A stretch of 64,000 nt of DNA from an uncultured Bacteroidales bacterium (GTDB taxonomy: Bacteria; Bacteroidota; Bacteroidia; Bacteroidales; UBA932): contig ONEF01000009.1 of the NCBI GenBank assembly GCA_900316795.1, forward strand, positions 1 to 64,000, written 5' to 3'. The number at the start of each line of letters is the position of its first letter. The first letter of the stretch is position 1. Positions 53,406 to 62,795 of the stretch are shown piece by piece. The notes beneath the pieces are model-generated. The model did no database searches, had not been told where the DNA came from, and saw nothing but the letters and a program-made list of their open reading frames with translations. Both the position numbers and the translations under genes were made by a program.

Positions 53406-55268
53406 TTACCGGGCTATAGAAGCTGAGACAACAAGAAGCTTTTTGCTCAGCGATGTGACACGGAAACGGTCATCGATTTCCAGGGACGGGAGGCAGACAA
53501 TCTTTCCGTCCCTGTCTGTTATAGCCGGGAGGATACTCTTGAAGAGCAGGTCCACCTTCCGGGAATTGAGAAAGTCCGCAACCTTCTTGCTTCCGTGAAG
53601 CCCGAAAGGAGAAAAACGGTCTCCTTCACGGATTAACCTGCAAACCAGAGGAAAACGCACATTGCCAGCATCTAGGACACTTAAACCCTTTACAGAGTCC
53701 TTGTCCAATAAAGATGCTTCTTTCTCCTCCAGTTTGATTGAGAATGGACCGAAAGGATAAACTCCGGCAGCTTTAATCTCGACTGGCGGAATATCGCTTT
53801 TATGAAACTTGTACAGCCTCAACTCCCCTCTTTCTATCGTAGCCGTGTGGTTCTCCAGCCTGACTATCTTGGTAGTTAGGGACTTGGTGTCTAGAGTCTT
53901 GGTAGTGTGGGTTTCTGTTTCAAGACAGGAAACAATGCTTTCCAGCTCGTCTTCGCTGAGAGGAATATCAAAATAGCGGAACAACTCAGCAAGACAGAAT
54001 CCAGCACTTTCCGGCAAATGAGCCTCAGTACCGCCCGGCAAATGAGCCTCGACGCTGCCAGAGGTAACAAGTTTCTCAGCAGAAGCCCTGAAAACAAGAT
54101 ACTTTCTCCTCAGTGCCTCTACTATGCCGCAACCACCTGCTGATCCACTGTCCACAAGCAAGGACTCAACTTTGGTCCTCACAAGTTTGTCCACCTGAGA
54201 GTTAAGCTCCCTGAATCTTGAAATCTCCCTGCCAAGCGTCTGTACTACGGACGGATTGATTTCCGTCAGAAGCGGAATTACCTGGTTGCGGATCTTGTTT
54301 CTTGAGTATTCGTTCTGGGAATTAGTCCGGTCTATGCAGAAGTCAAGATGATTCTCCTTAGCATAGGCCTCAATCTCAGACCTTTCTACCTGAAGCAGCG
54401 GACGCAGGACATTCAGTGTCAAAGGTTCCTTGCCTGATTTTTGGCTCTCAGCCCCTCTTCCTGTATGCTTAAGTTGACCGTATGGACGGATTCCTCCAAG
54501 CCCCCTGCGACCGGTTCCTCTGACAAGGTTCAGAAGGAGAGTTTCTGCGTTGTCGTTGGCGTTGTGGGCGGTAAGCAAAAGGTCAAAACCATGCTTTGCC
54601 GCAATGTCACAAAACCAGTTGTAACGGAGTTCACGGGCCGCCACCTCAACAGAGAGCTTATGAGCTGAAGCGTACGCAAGCGTATCAAAATCTGCAGTAT
54701 AGAACTCAAAACCATATCGCAGAGAAAGGTTGCGGACAAACTCCTGGTCATGGTTTGAGTCTTCCCCCCGAAGATGGAAATTCACGTGAGCCACCCCTAT
54801 CCTACCATCCTTGCCACCAGACCCACACTGCCCCGCATCTGCAACACCAGACCCACACTGCCCTGCACCTGCAACACCAGACCCGCACTGTCCGGAATCT
54901 GCAACACCAGACCCACACTGCCCCGCATCAGCAACACGACACCCGTTATCAGACATGAAACTGCTTATTCCATTGGGATACAACTTGTAGATGACATCAG
55001 CCAAAACAGAAGAATCCACACCGCCGCTGACAGCCAGAAGAATGTTACATCCTCCAGGATTAAACAAACAACATCCTTCAGGAGATAACGAACCACATCC
55101 TTCCGGAGATAATGAACCACATCCTTCCGGAGCTGCAATATCATCACTCACTCCAGAAACGTAGCAAGAAGGATGTCCGCAAAACGGAGACATACAGAAA
55201 CTCCGGAAAGAGGCTGTAACTCTCTCCAGAACCTTTTTCGTTATTTGTTTTCCCTTGTCCATTCTCAT
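53406..55268 (-). CDS. tilS: tRNA(Ile)-lysidine synthase with several repeat insertions
   Basis: TilS converts C34 of tRNA-Ile(CAU) to lysidine and is normally essential. The PP-loop ILLAVSGGVDSSVL, VAHVNFHLRGEDSNHDQEF and LLTAHNANDNAETLLLNLVRG are intact, as is a C-terminal domain (GDRFSPFGLHGSKKVADFLN). The protein is 620 residues, against about 430-450 usual. The excess is four low-complexity inserts: PEGCGSLS repeats before the PP-loop, VADAGQCGSG repeats after the first helix, EAHLP repeats in the middle, and a Thr/Lys-rich stretch near residue 450. All keep frame and avoid the active site. Starts 55268 and 55262 are both possible. Confidence 0.9.
   Translation of the reverse strand: MRMDKGKQITKKVLERVTASFRSFCMSPFCGHPSCYVSGVSDDIAAPEGCGSLSPEGCGSLSPEGCCLFNPGGCNILLAVSGGVDSSVLADVIYKLYPNGISSFMSDNGCRVADAGQCGSGVADSGQCGSGVAGAGQCGSGVADAGQCGSGGKDGRIGVAHVNFHLRGEDSNHDQEFVRNLSLRYGFEFYTADFDTLAYASAHKLSVEVAARELRYNWFCDIAAKHGFDLLLTAHNANDNAETLLLNLVRGTGRRGLGGIRPYGQLKHTGRGAESQKSGKEPLTLNVLRPLLQVERSEIEAYAKENHLDFCIDRTNSQNEYSRNKIRNQVIPLLTEINPSVVQTLGREISRFRELNSQVDKLVRTKVESLLVDSGSAGGCGIVEALRRKYLVFRASAEKLVTSGSVEAHLPGGTEAHLPESAGFCLAELFRYFDIPLSEDELESIVSCLETETHTTKTLDTKSLTTKIVRLENHTATIERGELRLYKFHKSDIPPVEIKAAGVYPFGPFSIKLEEKEASLLDKDSVKGLSVLDAGNVRFPLVCRLIREGDRFSPFGLHGSKKVADFLNSRKVDLLFKSILPAITDRDGKIVCLPSLEIDDRFRVTSLSKKLLVVSASIAR
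54811..54930. repeat. Four 30-bp in-frame repeats inside tilS
   Basis: Four units of 30 bp start at 54811, 54841, 54871 and 54901. Each encodes VADAGQCGSG or a near variant, and a partial fifth follows. Separate 24-bp repeats (PEGCGSLS) lie at about 55069-55140, and EAHLP repeats at about 54010-54057. Confidence 0.9.
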
Positions 55269-55370
55269 TTCCGCTGCCGCTTAAACGCCTGTTCCTCAGA
55301 TATTTATTAAAACTCCTTCCATCAGTTTTACGGGAAGATGTTTGCATATTTGCCTTATTGTCAATATGTT

Positions 55371-55485
55371 AAGCGGCAGGCACCTGCTGCTATTTCTGGA
55401 TGCAGAGTCCACTGCTATTCAGGCGGAGGCTTCTTGCGGCTATTTCTGGGTGCAGAGTTCTCGTTTCAGGCGGCAGGAGCTTGGT
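55371..55485. repeat. 50-bp direct repeat upstream of tilS
   Basis: The phrase GCTATTTCTGG followed by TGCAGAGT recurs at 55389 and 55439 (period 50), with GGCGG-AGG phrases between, and a third partial unit ends near 55485. It fills most of the 227-bp gap between tilS and the DUF3078 gene. No gene is visible in the gap. Confidence 0.65.
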
Positions 55486-55495
55486 GCCGTCTTCG

Positions 55496-56527
55496 TCATT
55501 TCTTGTAGGTTCCTATCGTGTAGGAGAAACTGAGGCCGAAAACCTCCTTGAACTGCACTCGAGGGCATTCATGCCCCGCCTTGTTGGCAATCTTGATCTT
55601 GTCGTCGTAAATGAGGTTAGTCCTCAGCGATGCCTTGAAGTATTTGTTGAGAACATAATCTGCCTGGACATCCCAATAAACCACTATGTTTGTTGGAGTT
55701 CCCAGATAATCAGAGAATAGCGACAGCTGAGAGGCAACCTTGAAGTCCTTTGTCAGGGACTTGGAGAAAGTGGCCTTGAGCTGGGCACCGAGCTCCCACC
55801 TTATAGGCCGGTTGAACTTGTTTCCGTACTTTACCCTGAGGGCGCTGTCTGCCTGAACGATTACCATGCTTCCTGTAAGAGGAGCAAAGTTCAGGGAGAA
55901 AACCTTTCCGTTGCCAGGTTTCCAGTCCATACCAAGACCGACAGTCAAATAGCCCGGAGCCAGAAACTTGGACTTCATCTTGGCCTCGTTGTTCTTGTTG
56001 TAGTCAAAGCCGGGGGAGAACTGGCTCTTGAAGTTCATGAAGGCAGAAAAATAGATCTTCTTGTATGCCTGGTAGCCCCACTTGCTGTCAAGGATGATGC
56101 GGTCTTCACTCTTGCGGTAGCCAACATCAAAACTCTGGACGAAACCGTAGCCCAGCTGGGCTCTGTTGTCCCAGAACATCTTTCCCTTGGCATAGTTGGC
56201 CATACCGTTCAGATACGCGTTGAAAGCGAGGGATCCGCTGCCTCCCGCCGCCCAGTTCGTAAGGGACACCTGGGAGAAGATAAGCTCGTCATTGACACCT
56301 ATGGTCCAGAACTTAGGGGAAGGGCCGCCGTAATCAACCTCAGGAGTCGGAAAGTTAAGGCCAATAAGCCTTACAAGTTCCTGCTCGCTGCTAAGTCCGC
56401 TCTGTATCGGCTGCGGCTTCTTGCGGATAGTGTCTCCCCAGAAACCTATCTTTATCTGAGAATTGGCCGCTCCTGCCGACAGCAAAAGGCAGAAAACACA
56501 GAGTAATATTCTTAACCTTCTTTTCAT
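55496..56527 (-). CDS. DUF3078 outer-membrane protein
   Basis: The 343-residue exported protein has a signal peptide (MKRRLRILLCVFCLLLSAGA) and the DUF3078 pattern: FSQVSLTNWAAGGSGSLAFN, MFWDNRAQLGYGFVQ, SLFSDYLGTPTNIVVYWDVQ, ending in aromatic LSFSYTIG. It is probably an outer-membrane beta-barrel of unknown role. It is widely conserved in Bacteroidetes. A CTCAGCGAT copy (55623) lies on the opposite strand. Confidence 0.85.
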   Translation of the reverse strand: MKRRLRILLCVFCLLLSAGAANSQIKIGFWGDTIRKKPQPIQSGLSSEQELVRLIGLNFPTPEVDYGGPSPKFWTIGVNDELIFSQVSLTNWAAGGSGSLAFNAYLNGMANYAKGKMFWDNRAQLGYGFVQSFDVGYRKSEDRIILDSKWGYQAYKKIYFSAFMNFKSQFSPGFDYNKNNEAKMKSKFLAPGYLTVGLGMDWKPGNGKVFSLNFAPLTGSMVIVQADSALRVKYGNKFNRPIRWELGAQLKATFSKSLTKDFKVASQLSLFSDYLGTPTNIVVYWDVQADYVLNKYFKASLRTNLIYDDKIKIANKAGHECPRVQFKEVFGLSFSYTIGTYKK

Positions 56528-56587
56528 TCAATCAGTTTACACAGTTCAATAACAAAATCCTCAATTTCCCGGTTTGAAAAACACAAG

Positions 56588-57304
56588 TCAGTCTTTCAAA
56601 ACGTCTTCGGTTGTAAAGTCAAATCCGTTGCGCTTGCTTGTCGGAATCCTGTAGTCATCTGAATCCTTGTCTCCTACTGTAATGGTCTTGACCTTGTCAA
56701 ACGGAGGAACCAGAAGGTCAAAACTTATGGCGTAAAGCATCGCGCTCTCAACAAAATCTCTCATCTCTTTCTTGTCAAGCTTCACAGACCCGAACCCTGA
56801 GATCTTGTTCCTCGGCTGGTTCTTTCCCTCAACGAAGAAGCAACCTTCACGGTTGATGAACAGCCTGGCAATCAGGTACCCCGGATCACATTCACGGTTC
56901 AGCTTCACAGACTCGTACAGGAAGTTGTGTACCGTGATAACGCCGCAGTAAGTGTTGAACGGTTCTGCAGTCGAGTAAGGATTCTTCCAAACCGGATGTT
57001 CAGGGTCAAACTGGTAGATATCAGGCAACATGCTGAATACCAGCACATCATCAGCGAACCTTACCTCAGCCTCCAGTTTTCCTTTATCCCTGTATTCAAG
57101 TTTTACACGACGGCTGAGTACCACGCCTGAATCTTTGATGTCATCCAAAGCCTCATCCAGGTCGTTGCTGATTTCGGCCAGGAGTTCCTTGAGATTGTTG
57201 AATACCTCCAACGCCCTGTCATAAACCAGGGACTTCACATTAGATTTTCCGCTAAGCGCCTCTACAAGCTGTCTGTTGGGCGACAAAGGCTGATCGTTAT
57301 CCAT
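56588..57304 (-). CDS. Conserved protein of unknown function upstream in the proS operon
   Basis: I do not recognise a named family in this 238-residue soluble protein. The N-terminal third is helical (VYDRALEVFNNLKELLAEIS NDLDEAL is coiled-coil-like). The rest is beta-rich with FVEGKNQPRNKISGFGSVKL and ends in an acidic tail. There is no signal peptide or membrane segment. It lies 34 bases after proS in the same direction, so the two are probably co-transcribed. Confidence 0.6.
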   Translation of the reverse strand: MDNDQPLSPNRQLVEALSGKSNVKSLVYDRALEVFNNLKELLAEISNDLDEALDDIKDSGVVLSRRVKLEYRDKGKLEAEVRFADDVLVFSMLPDIYQFDPEHPVWKNPYSTAEPFNTYCGVITVHNFLYESVKLNRECDPGYLIARLFINREGCFFVEGKNQPRNKISGFGSVKLDKKEMRDFVESAMLYAISFDLLVPPFDKVKTITVGDKDSDDYRIPTSKRNGFDFTTEDVLKD

Positions 57305-57338
57305 ATCTTAATCAATTGGTTTCCTTATTTCCCGGCAA

Positions 57339-58817
57339 TTAATATGCCCTTGCAAATACTACACGGCGATGAGAAGGCTTGCCTGAATAGACGCACTTGC
57401 CTTCCTCTTCACACACGCAGGAGTCAATCGGGATGCAGCGGATGGTCGCCTTTGTCTCCTCCTGGATCCTGGCCTCTGTTTCTGCTGTTCCGTCCCAATG
57501 GCAGAGCAGGAATCCGCCCTTTTCTATCTGGCTCTTGAAATCGTCCCAAGTGTCGACCTTGTAAATATGCTCATCCCTGTAAGCCAATGCTTTAGCATAT
57601 ATATTCTTCTCTATCTCATCCAACAGGCCCTTTACATGGTCCACGATACCGTCAATTCCCATGCTCTCCTTTGTAAGAGTATCTCTGCGGGCAACTTCCA
57701 CGGTGTTGTTCTCAAGGTCTCTCGGACCTATGGCAAGTCTTACAGGAACACCCTTGAGTTCCCATTCCGCAAACTTGAAGCCGCTGCGAACGTTCTCCCT
57801 GTCGTCTATCTTTACGCTGATTCCCAACTTGTCCAGCCCAGCCTTGATTTCCTTCATCTTGGCCAAAACTGCATCCAGCTGTTCAGGCTTGTTGAAGATA
57901 GGAACCATAACTACCTGTATAGGAGCAAGGTTTGGAGGAAGAACGAGCCCGTTGTCGTCTCCGTGAGCCATGATGAGAGCACCCATAAGCCTTGTAGAAA
58001 CACCCCAGGATGTTGCCCATACGTACTCCAAACCTCCGTCTTTGCTCTGGTACTTCACGTCAAAGGCCTTTGCAAAGTTCTGGCCCAGGAAATGTGATGT
58101 ACCGGCCTGGAGAGCTTTTCCGTCCTGCATCATAGCCTCGATGCAGAGAGTGTCTATGGCACCGGCAAACCTTTCGCTCTCAGTCTTGTGCCCCACCACA
58201 ACCGGCAGAGCCATATAATTTCTTGCAAAGTCAGCATATACACCTACCATCTTCTCTGCCTCAGCGATGGCTTCAGCCTGGGTGGCATGTGCTGTATGGC
58301 CCTCCTGCCAGAGGAATTCAGCCGTACGCAGGAAGAGTCTGGTGCGCATCTCCCAGCGTACCACATTCGCCCACTGGTTAACCAGAATCGGAAGATCGCG
58401 ATAAGAACTTATCCAGTTCTTGTAGGTGTTCCAGATAATAGTTTCAGACGTAGGCCTTACAACCAGCTCTTCCTCCAGCTTGGCTGAAGGGTCCACTACC
58501 ACGCCCGGACCGTCCGGATTGGTCATCAGACGGTGATGGGTGACTACCGCACATTCCTTTGCGAAACCTTCCACGTGCTCGGCCTCACGGCTAAGGAAAG
58601 ACTTAGGGATGAAAAGAGGGAAATAGGCATTCTCGTGCCCGGTTTCCTTGAACATCTTGTCCAGCTGATGCTGCATCTTCTCCCATATAGCATAGCCATA
58701 AGGTTTTATTACCATACATCCTCTGACTGCCGAATTCTCGGCCAGACCAGCTTTAACAACAAGGTCGTTATACCACTGGGAGTAATTCTCCTGTCTTGAA
58801 GTTATCTGCTTTGCCAT
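57339..58817 (-). CDS. proS: Prolyl-tRNA synthetase, type 3 (archaeal-like)
   Basis: The 492-residue class II enzyme of the short ProS type lacks the editing insertion. Visible parts: [17 protein letters not shown]-like N-terminus, [15 protein letters not shown], motif 2 [20 protein letters not shown], motif 3 [20 protein letters not shown], and the C-terminal zinc-binding-like end [20 protein letters not shown]. Length and order are normal, without the extra inserts seen in HisS and TilS. Confidence 0.95.
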   Translation of the reverse strand: MAKQITSRQENYSQWYNDLVVKAGLAENSAVRGCMVIKPYGYAIWEKMQHQLDKMFKETGHENAYFPLFIPKSFLSREAEHVEGFAKECAVVTHHRLMTNPDGPGVVVDPSAKLEEELVVRPTSETIIWNTYKNWISSYRDLPILVNQWANVVRWEMRTRLFLRTAEFLWQEGHTAHATQAEAIAEAEKMVGVYADFARNYMALPVVVGHKTESERFAGAIDTLCIEAMMQDGKALQAGTSHFLGQNFAKAFDVKYQSKDGGLEYVWATSWGVSTRLMGALIMAHGDDNGLVLPPNLAPIQVVMVPIFNKPEQLDAVLAKMKEIKAGLDKLGISVKIDDRENVRSGFKFAEWELKGVPVRLAIGPRDLENNTVEVARRDTLTKESMGIDGIVDHVKGLLDEIEKNIYAKALAYRDEHIYKVDTWDDFKSQIEKGGFLLCHWDGTAETEARIQEETKATIRCIPIDSCVCEEEGKCVYSGKPSHRRVVFARAY

Positions 58818-58935
58818 AACTCAACGCTGTTTAACTGCCCCAGAAGCGGAGTTCTTCACATATTCAGACAAACTGCCGTCCGTCTCCGACTTTTGGAATA
58901 GTTTTTGATACTTTTTTCTTTTAAATAAATAAGAT

Positions 58936-58943
58936 TATATTTG
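58936..58943 (+). promoter_or_regulatory. -7 box for the aromatic-rich lipoprotein
   Basis: TATATTTG lies 54 bases before ATG 58998. A strong AGGAGG (58987-58992) sits 5 bases before that ATG, unusual for Bacteroidetes, and fixes the start at 58998 and not at an in-frame upstream ATG (58941). Confidence 0.5.
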
Positions 58944-58997
58944 TTCATAATAAGAACCGCACAAAAATACAAAATTTATTTAACGCAGGAGGTAACA

Positions 58998-60458
58998 ATG
59001 AAAAACATTAGTTTATCTATCTTAGTTGCAGTAAGTCTTGCTCTTGTTTCTTGTGGAACAGGAACTTACTCTGCAAACGGCAACGGAGGATACACCAACA
59101 GCATCTACTACACCTCCTCCGATGCAGTTCCTACATCTTCCGGGGAGACCTACACCCAGGCCAACACCCAGGATGTAAAGCAGCTTCAGACAAAGACGGT
59201 TGCAGTCTTGAATTCAAACACAGGAAAAGTGTTTGCACCTGCACAGCCAGCCTATGCTGACACAATCTTTGTCGGAGACGAAAACATCGTGAATGTTGAA
59301 TTGAATCCTGAAAGCAGCTACGTGATAGTTGATGATGAAGACAGCTATGAAGCCCGTCTGAGAAAGTTCGACAATGCCACTTACGTCATAAACGTGATTT
59401 GGGACCCGATGGAACTGTCGTGGTACAACCCGTTCCGCTGGAGCTGGGATTACCCTTACTACAGGTACCGCTACGGATACCACAGTGCCATTTACTGGAA
59501 TGACTGGTACAACTGGAGATGGGGTTGGAACGACCCTTGGGGCTACGGCTGGAGCTGGTACGACAGATGGTACTCACCTTACTGGTCCTGGACCTGGTAT
59601 TGGGGCTGGGGCAGCAGATGGCATGACCCTTGGTACTACGCAGGCTATTACCATCCATATCACCACCCTCATCACGGCTACAGACCTGGCTGGAACCACG
59701 ATTACCATCACTCCACTCCTGGCAGATACTATACCAGAAGAGGCGGACGCAATGATCGCGGAGGAGTCAACCGCACACCTGGCGTTACTCCAAGAAGCAC
59801 CGCAACAGCTTCCAGAGCCGTGGGCAGTTCCTACAGGAGAACCCCTACAGTCGGCAATGTACGCACCGCTGCAGTCAGCAGAGGCAATTCCACCAGAGGC
59901 AACGCTGCTGTCGGCAGGAACGCTTCCTCAAGCCGCAATGCAGTTGTCAACAGGAATTCTTCCGGCAACCGCAACGCTACCGTAAGCAGAAGTACTTCAA
60001 CCGGCCGCAACGCAGTTGTAAGCCGCAGTGGCAACGTAAGCCGCAGCACCACTCCTGGCGGAGTGAGATACGGGAACGCTACAGGTACAAGAAATACCGC
60101 AGCTGACTACAGGACAACTCCTTCCAACAGAGGAACCGTAGTGAGCCGTTCATCCGGCAACGGAGGCACCGTTTACAGGAAGTCCACAGGCTCATCCGGC
60201 CGTACAGCAGTTTCCCGTTCTTCAGGCTCTGCCACAAGAAGTTCTGTTTCAAGGAGCTCTTCATCCGGAAGAAGCTACTCGACCTCATCCAGCTCAGCAG
60301 GACGTTCCAGCGGAAGCTACTCAACATCCAGCAACACCCGCTCAAGCGGCGGATACTCAGGTGGAAGTAGCAGCAGCCGTTCAGGTGGCGGATATTCCGG
60401 CGGAGGCTATTCCGGTGGCGGAAGTTCACGTTCCGGTGGATCTTCTACCAGAAGGTAG
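58998..60458 (+). CDS. Aromatic-rich low-complexity lipoprotein, function unknown
   Basis: The 486-residue protein has the signal MKNISLSILVAVSLALVSC with a lipobox. Residues about 20-130 are an ordinary beta-rich domain. Residues about 140-235 are extremely rich in Trp, Tyr, Arg, Asp, Gly and His (WDYPYYRYRYGYHSAIYWND, then many WYW and HP phrases). The last 240 residues are Arg/Ser/Thr/Gly/Asn repeats of the RNAVVSRSGN and SSGRSYSTSS type. It is anchored to a membrane by the lipid. The C-terminal half is a candidate disordered or nucleic-acid/glycan-binding tail. No family is recognised. The ompP1 gene follows 58 bases later. Confidence 0.75.
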   Translation: MKNISLSILVAVSLALVSCGTGTYSANGNGGYTNSIYYTSSDAVPTSSGETYTQANTQDVKQLQTKTVAVLNSNTGKVFAPAQPAYADTIFVGDENIVNVELNPESSYVIVDDEDSYEARLRKFDNATYVINVIWDPMELSWYNPFRWSWDYPYYRYRYGYHSAIYWNDWYNWRWGWNDPWGYGWSWYDRWYSPYWSWTWYWGWGSRWHDPWYYAGYYHPYHHPHHGYRPGWNHDYHHSTPGRYYTRRGGRNDRGGVNRTPGVTPRSTATASRAVGSSYRRTPTVGNVRTAAVSRGNSTRGNAAVGRNASSSRNAVVNRNSSGNRNATVSRSTSTGRNAVVSRSGNVSRSTTPGGVRYGNATGTRNTAADYRTTPSNRGTVVSRSSGNGGTVYRKSTGSSGRTAVSRSSGSATRSSVSRSSSSGRSYSTSSSSAGRSSGSYSTSSNTRSSGGYSGGSSSSRSGGGYSGGGYSGGGSSRSGGSSTRR

Positions 60459-60516
60459 TTTAAGCCCTTGCAACTAAAGAAAAGATAGACTGACAAATAA
60501 TATTTGAACATATACT

Positions 60517-62076
60517 ATGAAAAGATTTTTACTATCTGCAGCCGCTTTCTGCACAATTGCCCTGGGCCAGGTTTTCGGCCAGGGTGTGTTTACCGGCTAC
60601 GAACTTTCTGACTTCCAAAGAGAAGGCACGGCAAGAAGCGTGGCTATGGGAAACGCCATGACAGCCTTGGGCGGAGATCTGGGAGCTGTTGCCATAAATC
60701 CTGCTGCATCTGCCGTATTCAGATACAATGAGTTTGCATTCACTCCTGCCGTAACAAGTGTCAATACAGACACCAAGTATCTGGGAGTGGGAACCAACGT
60801 GAACAAAGCAACTTTCGGATTCTCCAACATCGGGGGTATAGCAGTCATCAAGACAGGCAGGAAGGACGGGCTCAGAAGCTTGAGCCTCGGCTTCACTTAC
60901 AACAAGCATAACAACTTCAACGCCAGCATCAAAGCCGGAGCGGAGGGTGTTGATGACAGCTACATCAACAAACTTGTGAACATCTCCAACAGCAGTCCTT
61001 ATTCCGGAATAGATTTTGACGATACCGCCAATCCTGACCCTTACTCATACGGCAGCTACTACTGGCCTGCAATCATGGGCTGGAACTCAAGCCTTATGGA
61101 CACGGTGGGAACAGCCCGCAACGATGTGTTTATCCCGACAGATGCCGTAAGAGACCCTGCATACAGGTCAACCCAGCTTCTTTACAGGAAATCTTCCGGT
61201 TCCATCGGTGAGTATGACCTTAATTTCGGATTGAATCTCAGCGACAAGTTCTATGTCGGAATGAACGTGGGCATGTTTACGGTCTGGAACAAGGTTGAAG
61301 AGAAGTATTCCGAGGACAACACCACAAACGGAGCCCTTGACACTGACTTTGACTACACAGACCAATACTACACCCAGAGGACTACCGGAAGCGGTATCAA
61401 CCTCAAGTTCGGATTCATCTGGGCTCCTAGCTACAACTTCAGGTTGGGTGCCTCTATATCCACACCTACATGGTACTCTTTGACAGACAAGTACTACTGG
61501 GATTCAGACGTGGCATTCAGAGATGGCTATAAGGCAACCCTGCACTCTCCTGAAGGAGTCTATGACTACCGCGTGAACACACCTTTCCACTACAACCTGG
61601 GCTTCGCAGCCATATTCAAGAGCGGAAGCATCAGCGTTGACTATGAAGGATCAAACATTGCCCAGACAAAATTCCGCAACCGCGGAGACATTGACGGGCT
61701 GGACTATTCAGACTATTCTGCAGAGAACACCTGGATGAGCGAGAACTTCAAGATGAGCAACAAACTCCGCATAGGTGCAGAGGTTTACCCTGTAAGCAAC
61801 CTGGCCCTGAGAGCCGGATTCCAGTACTCAGATTCAGGAGTAAAGAAAGATCTCATGGGAACAGCCATCCAGAACTATGTAGGAAGTCTTGGAATCGGAA
61901 TGACATTCGGAGGAGGCTTCTATCTTGACCTCGCCGTAGCAGCCAACCTCAAGAAGAACACTATTGCCTTCTTTGATACTGAACCTGCAGCGGAATATGT
62001 ACTGGGCAACCCTAAGTTCGCTGACATCACACGCTCGACGGTGAAGGTCCTGGCAACTTTCGGATGGAGGTTCTAA
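60517..62076 (+). CDS. OmpP1/FadL/TodX-type outer-membrane transporter
   Basis: The 519-residue protein has a signal peptide (MKRFLLSAAAFCTIALGQVF) and the FadL-family start: TARSVAMGNAMTALGGDLGA followed by VAINPAASAVF. The body is beta-barrel (alternating aromatics, FGFIWAPSYNFRLGASIS) and ends VKVLATFGWRF with a terminal Phe, as in outer-membrane barrels. The family moves hydrophobic compounds across the outer membrane. The cargo here is not known. Confidence 0.88.
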   Translation: MKRFLLSAAAFCTIALGQVFGQGVFTGYELSDFQREGTARSVAMGNAMTALGGDLGAVAINPAASAVFRYNEFAFTPAVTSVNTDTKYLGVGTNVNKATFGFSNIGGIAVIKTGRKDGLRSLSLGFTYNKHNNFNASIKAGAEGVDDSYINKLVNISNSSPYSGIDFDDTANPDPYSYGSYYWPAIMGWNSSLMDTVGTARNDVFIPTDAVRDPAYRSTQLLYRKSSGSIGEYDLNFGLNLSDKFYVGMNVGMFTVWNKVEEKYSEDNTTNGALDTDFDYTDQYYTQRTTGSGINLKFGFIWAPSYNFRLGASISTPTWYSLTDKYYWDSDVAFRDGYKATLHSPEGVYDYRVNTPFHYNLGFAAIFKSGSISVDYEGSNIAQTKFRNRGDIDGLDYSDYSAENTWMSENFKMSNKLRIGAEVYPVSNLALRAGFQYSDSGVKKDLMGTAIQNYVGSLGIGMTFGGGFYLDLAVAANLKKNTIAFFDTEPAAEYVLGNPKFADITRSTVKVLATFGWRF

Positions 62077-62078
62077 AA

Positions 62079-62093
62079 CAGTGATTATCACTG
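62079..62093. terminator. Short palindrome between convergent genes
   Basis: CAGTGAT-T-ATCACTG is a perfect 7-bp inverted repeat that overlaps the wbqC stop and lies 3 bases after the OmpP1 stop. The stem is short and lacks a U-tract, so a weak bidirectional terminator is only possible. Confidence 0.35.
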
Positions 62094-62795
62094 AAGAAAA
62101 CTGATAGAATTTGGACCTTCGTTAAAAAGAAGGTCAACAATTGAAAGACCTGAGACAAAACCCTGCTTGGCAGAAAAGACCTGCCAGTAGGGTTTTTCCT
62201 TTCCCCATTCTTTCATCAGCGACGGCTCTTTGCTCTTAGGATGTATCCTGTATCTGAGGTCAATGATATCTCCTTCCTGACATCCAGAAGGAATATCCGC
62301 CAGCAGAGAACCTGGATCCGAAATCACAGATATGCTCCCTTTTGACTGAGTTGCTGGAAGATATTCCCCGGTAAGATGGAATTCCGCCTTAATTCCGCAG
62401 AAACTGGACAGGAGTTTTATAAAATTGAGATTGAAGTTGAACAGAAGTTTTTCTCCGCTACAAAGGATGTCCTTGATCTCATCCTTGTAGTAAACGAAGA
62501 ACGGAGAACTCATATATGCAGCCTCCATAGCCCTGAAATGACGGACAGGCCAGTTCTCCGAATAGTCTATTTCTATTTCCGAAATGGGAAGACAGTGGGA
62601 AAAACTGTCCCCGCCTCTTTTGACGGGGATGTTCAAGTTCATTTTGCCGTTTGCAGTGAGAATCGTGCAACGGTTTCTGTAAGACTGCTTCTGGTAAGTT
62701 TCGCAAGCCTCTATCCAAACCTGCCCGTATCTTGCAACAGCAGCAAAATACTCTACCGGTGGGAGATAGGCCGTGCTAAGAAGAACAGAGGGCAT
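62088..62795 (-). CDS. WbqC family protein
   Basis: The 235-residue protein of the WbqC-like family has ACETYQKQSYRNRCTILTAN, NIPVKRGGDSF, DYSENWPVRHFRAMEAAYMS and the closing GFVSGLSIVDLLFNEG all in place. Family members are linked to surface-sugar synthesis, but no reaction is firmly known. Its ATG overlaps the lpxA stop (TAATG), so it is co-translated with lpxA. Confidence 0.85.
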   Translation of the reverse strand: MPSVLLSTAYLPPVEYFAAVARYGQVWIEACETYQKQSYRNRCTILTANGKMNLNIPVKRGGDSFSHCLPISEIEIDYSENWPVRHFRAMEAAYMSSPFFVYYKDEIKDILCSGEKLLFNFNLNFIKLLSSFCGIKAEFHLTGEYLPATQSKGSISVISDPGSLLADIPSGCQEGDIIDLRYRIHPKSKEPSLMKEWGKEKPYWQVFSAKQGFVSGLSIVDLLFNEGPNSISFLQ

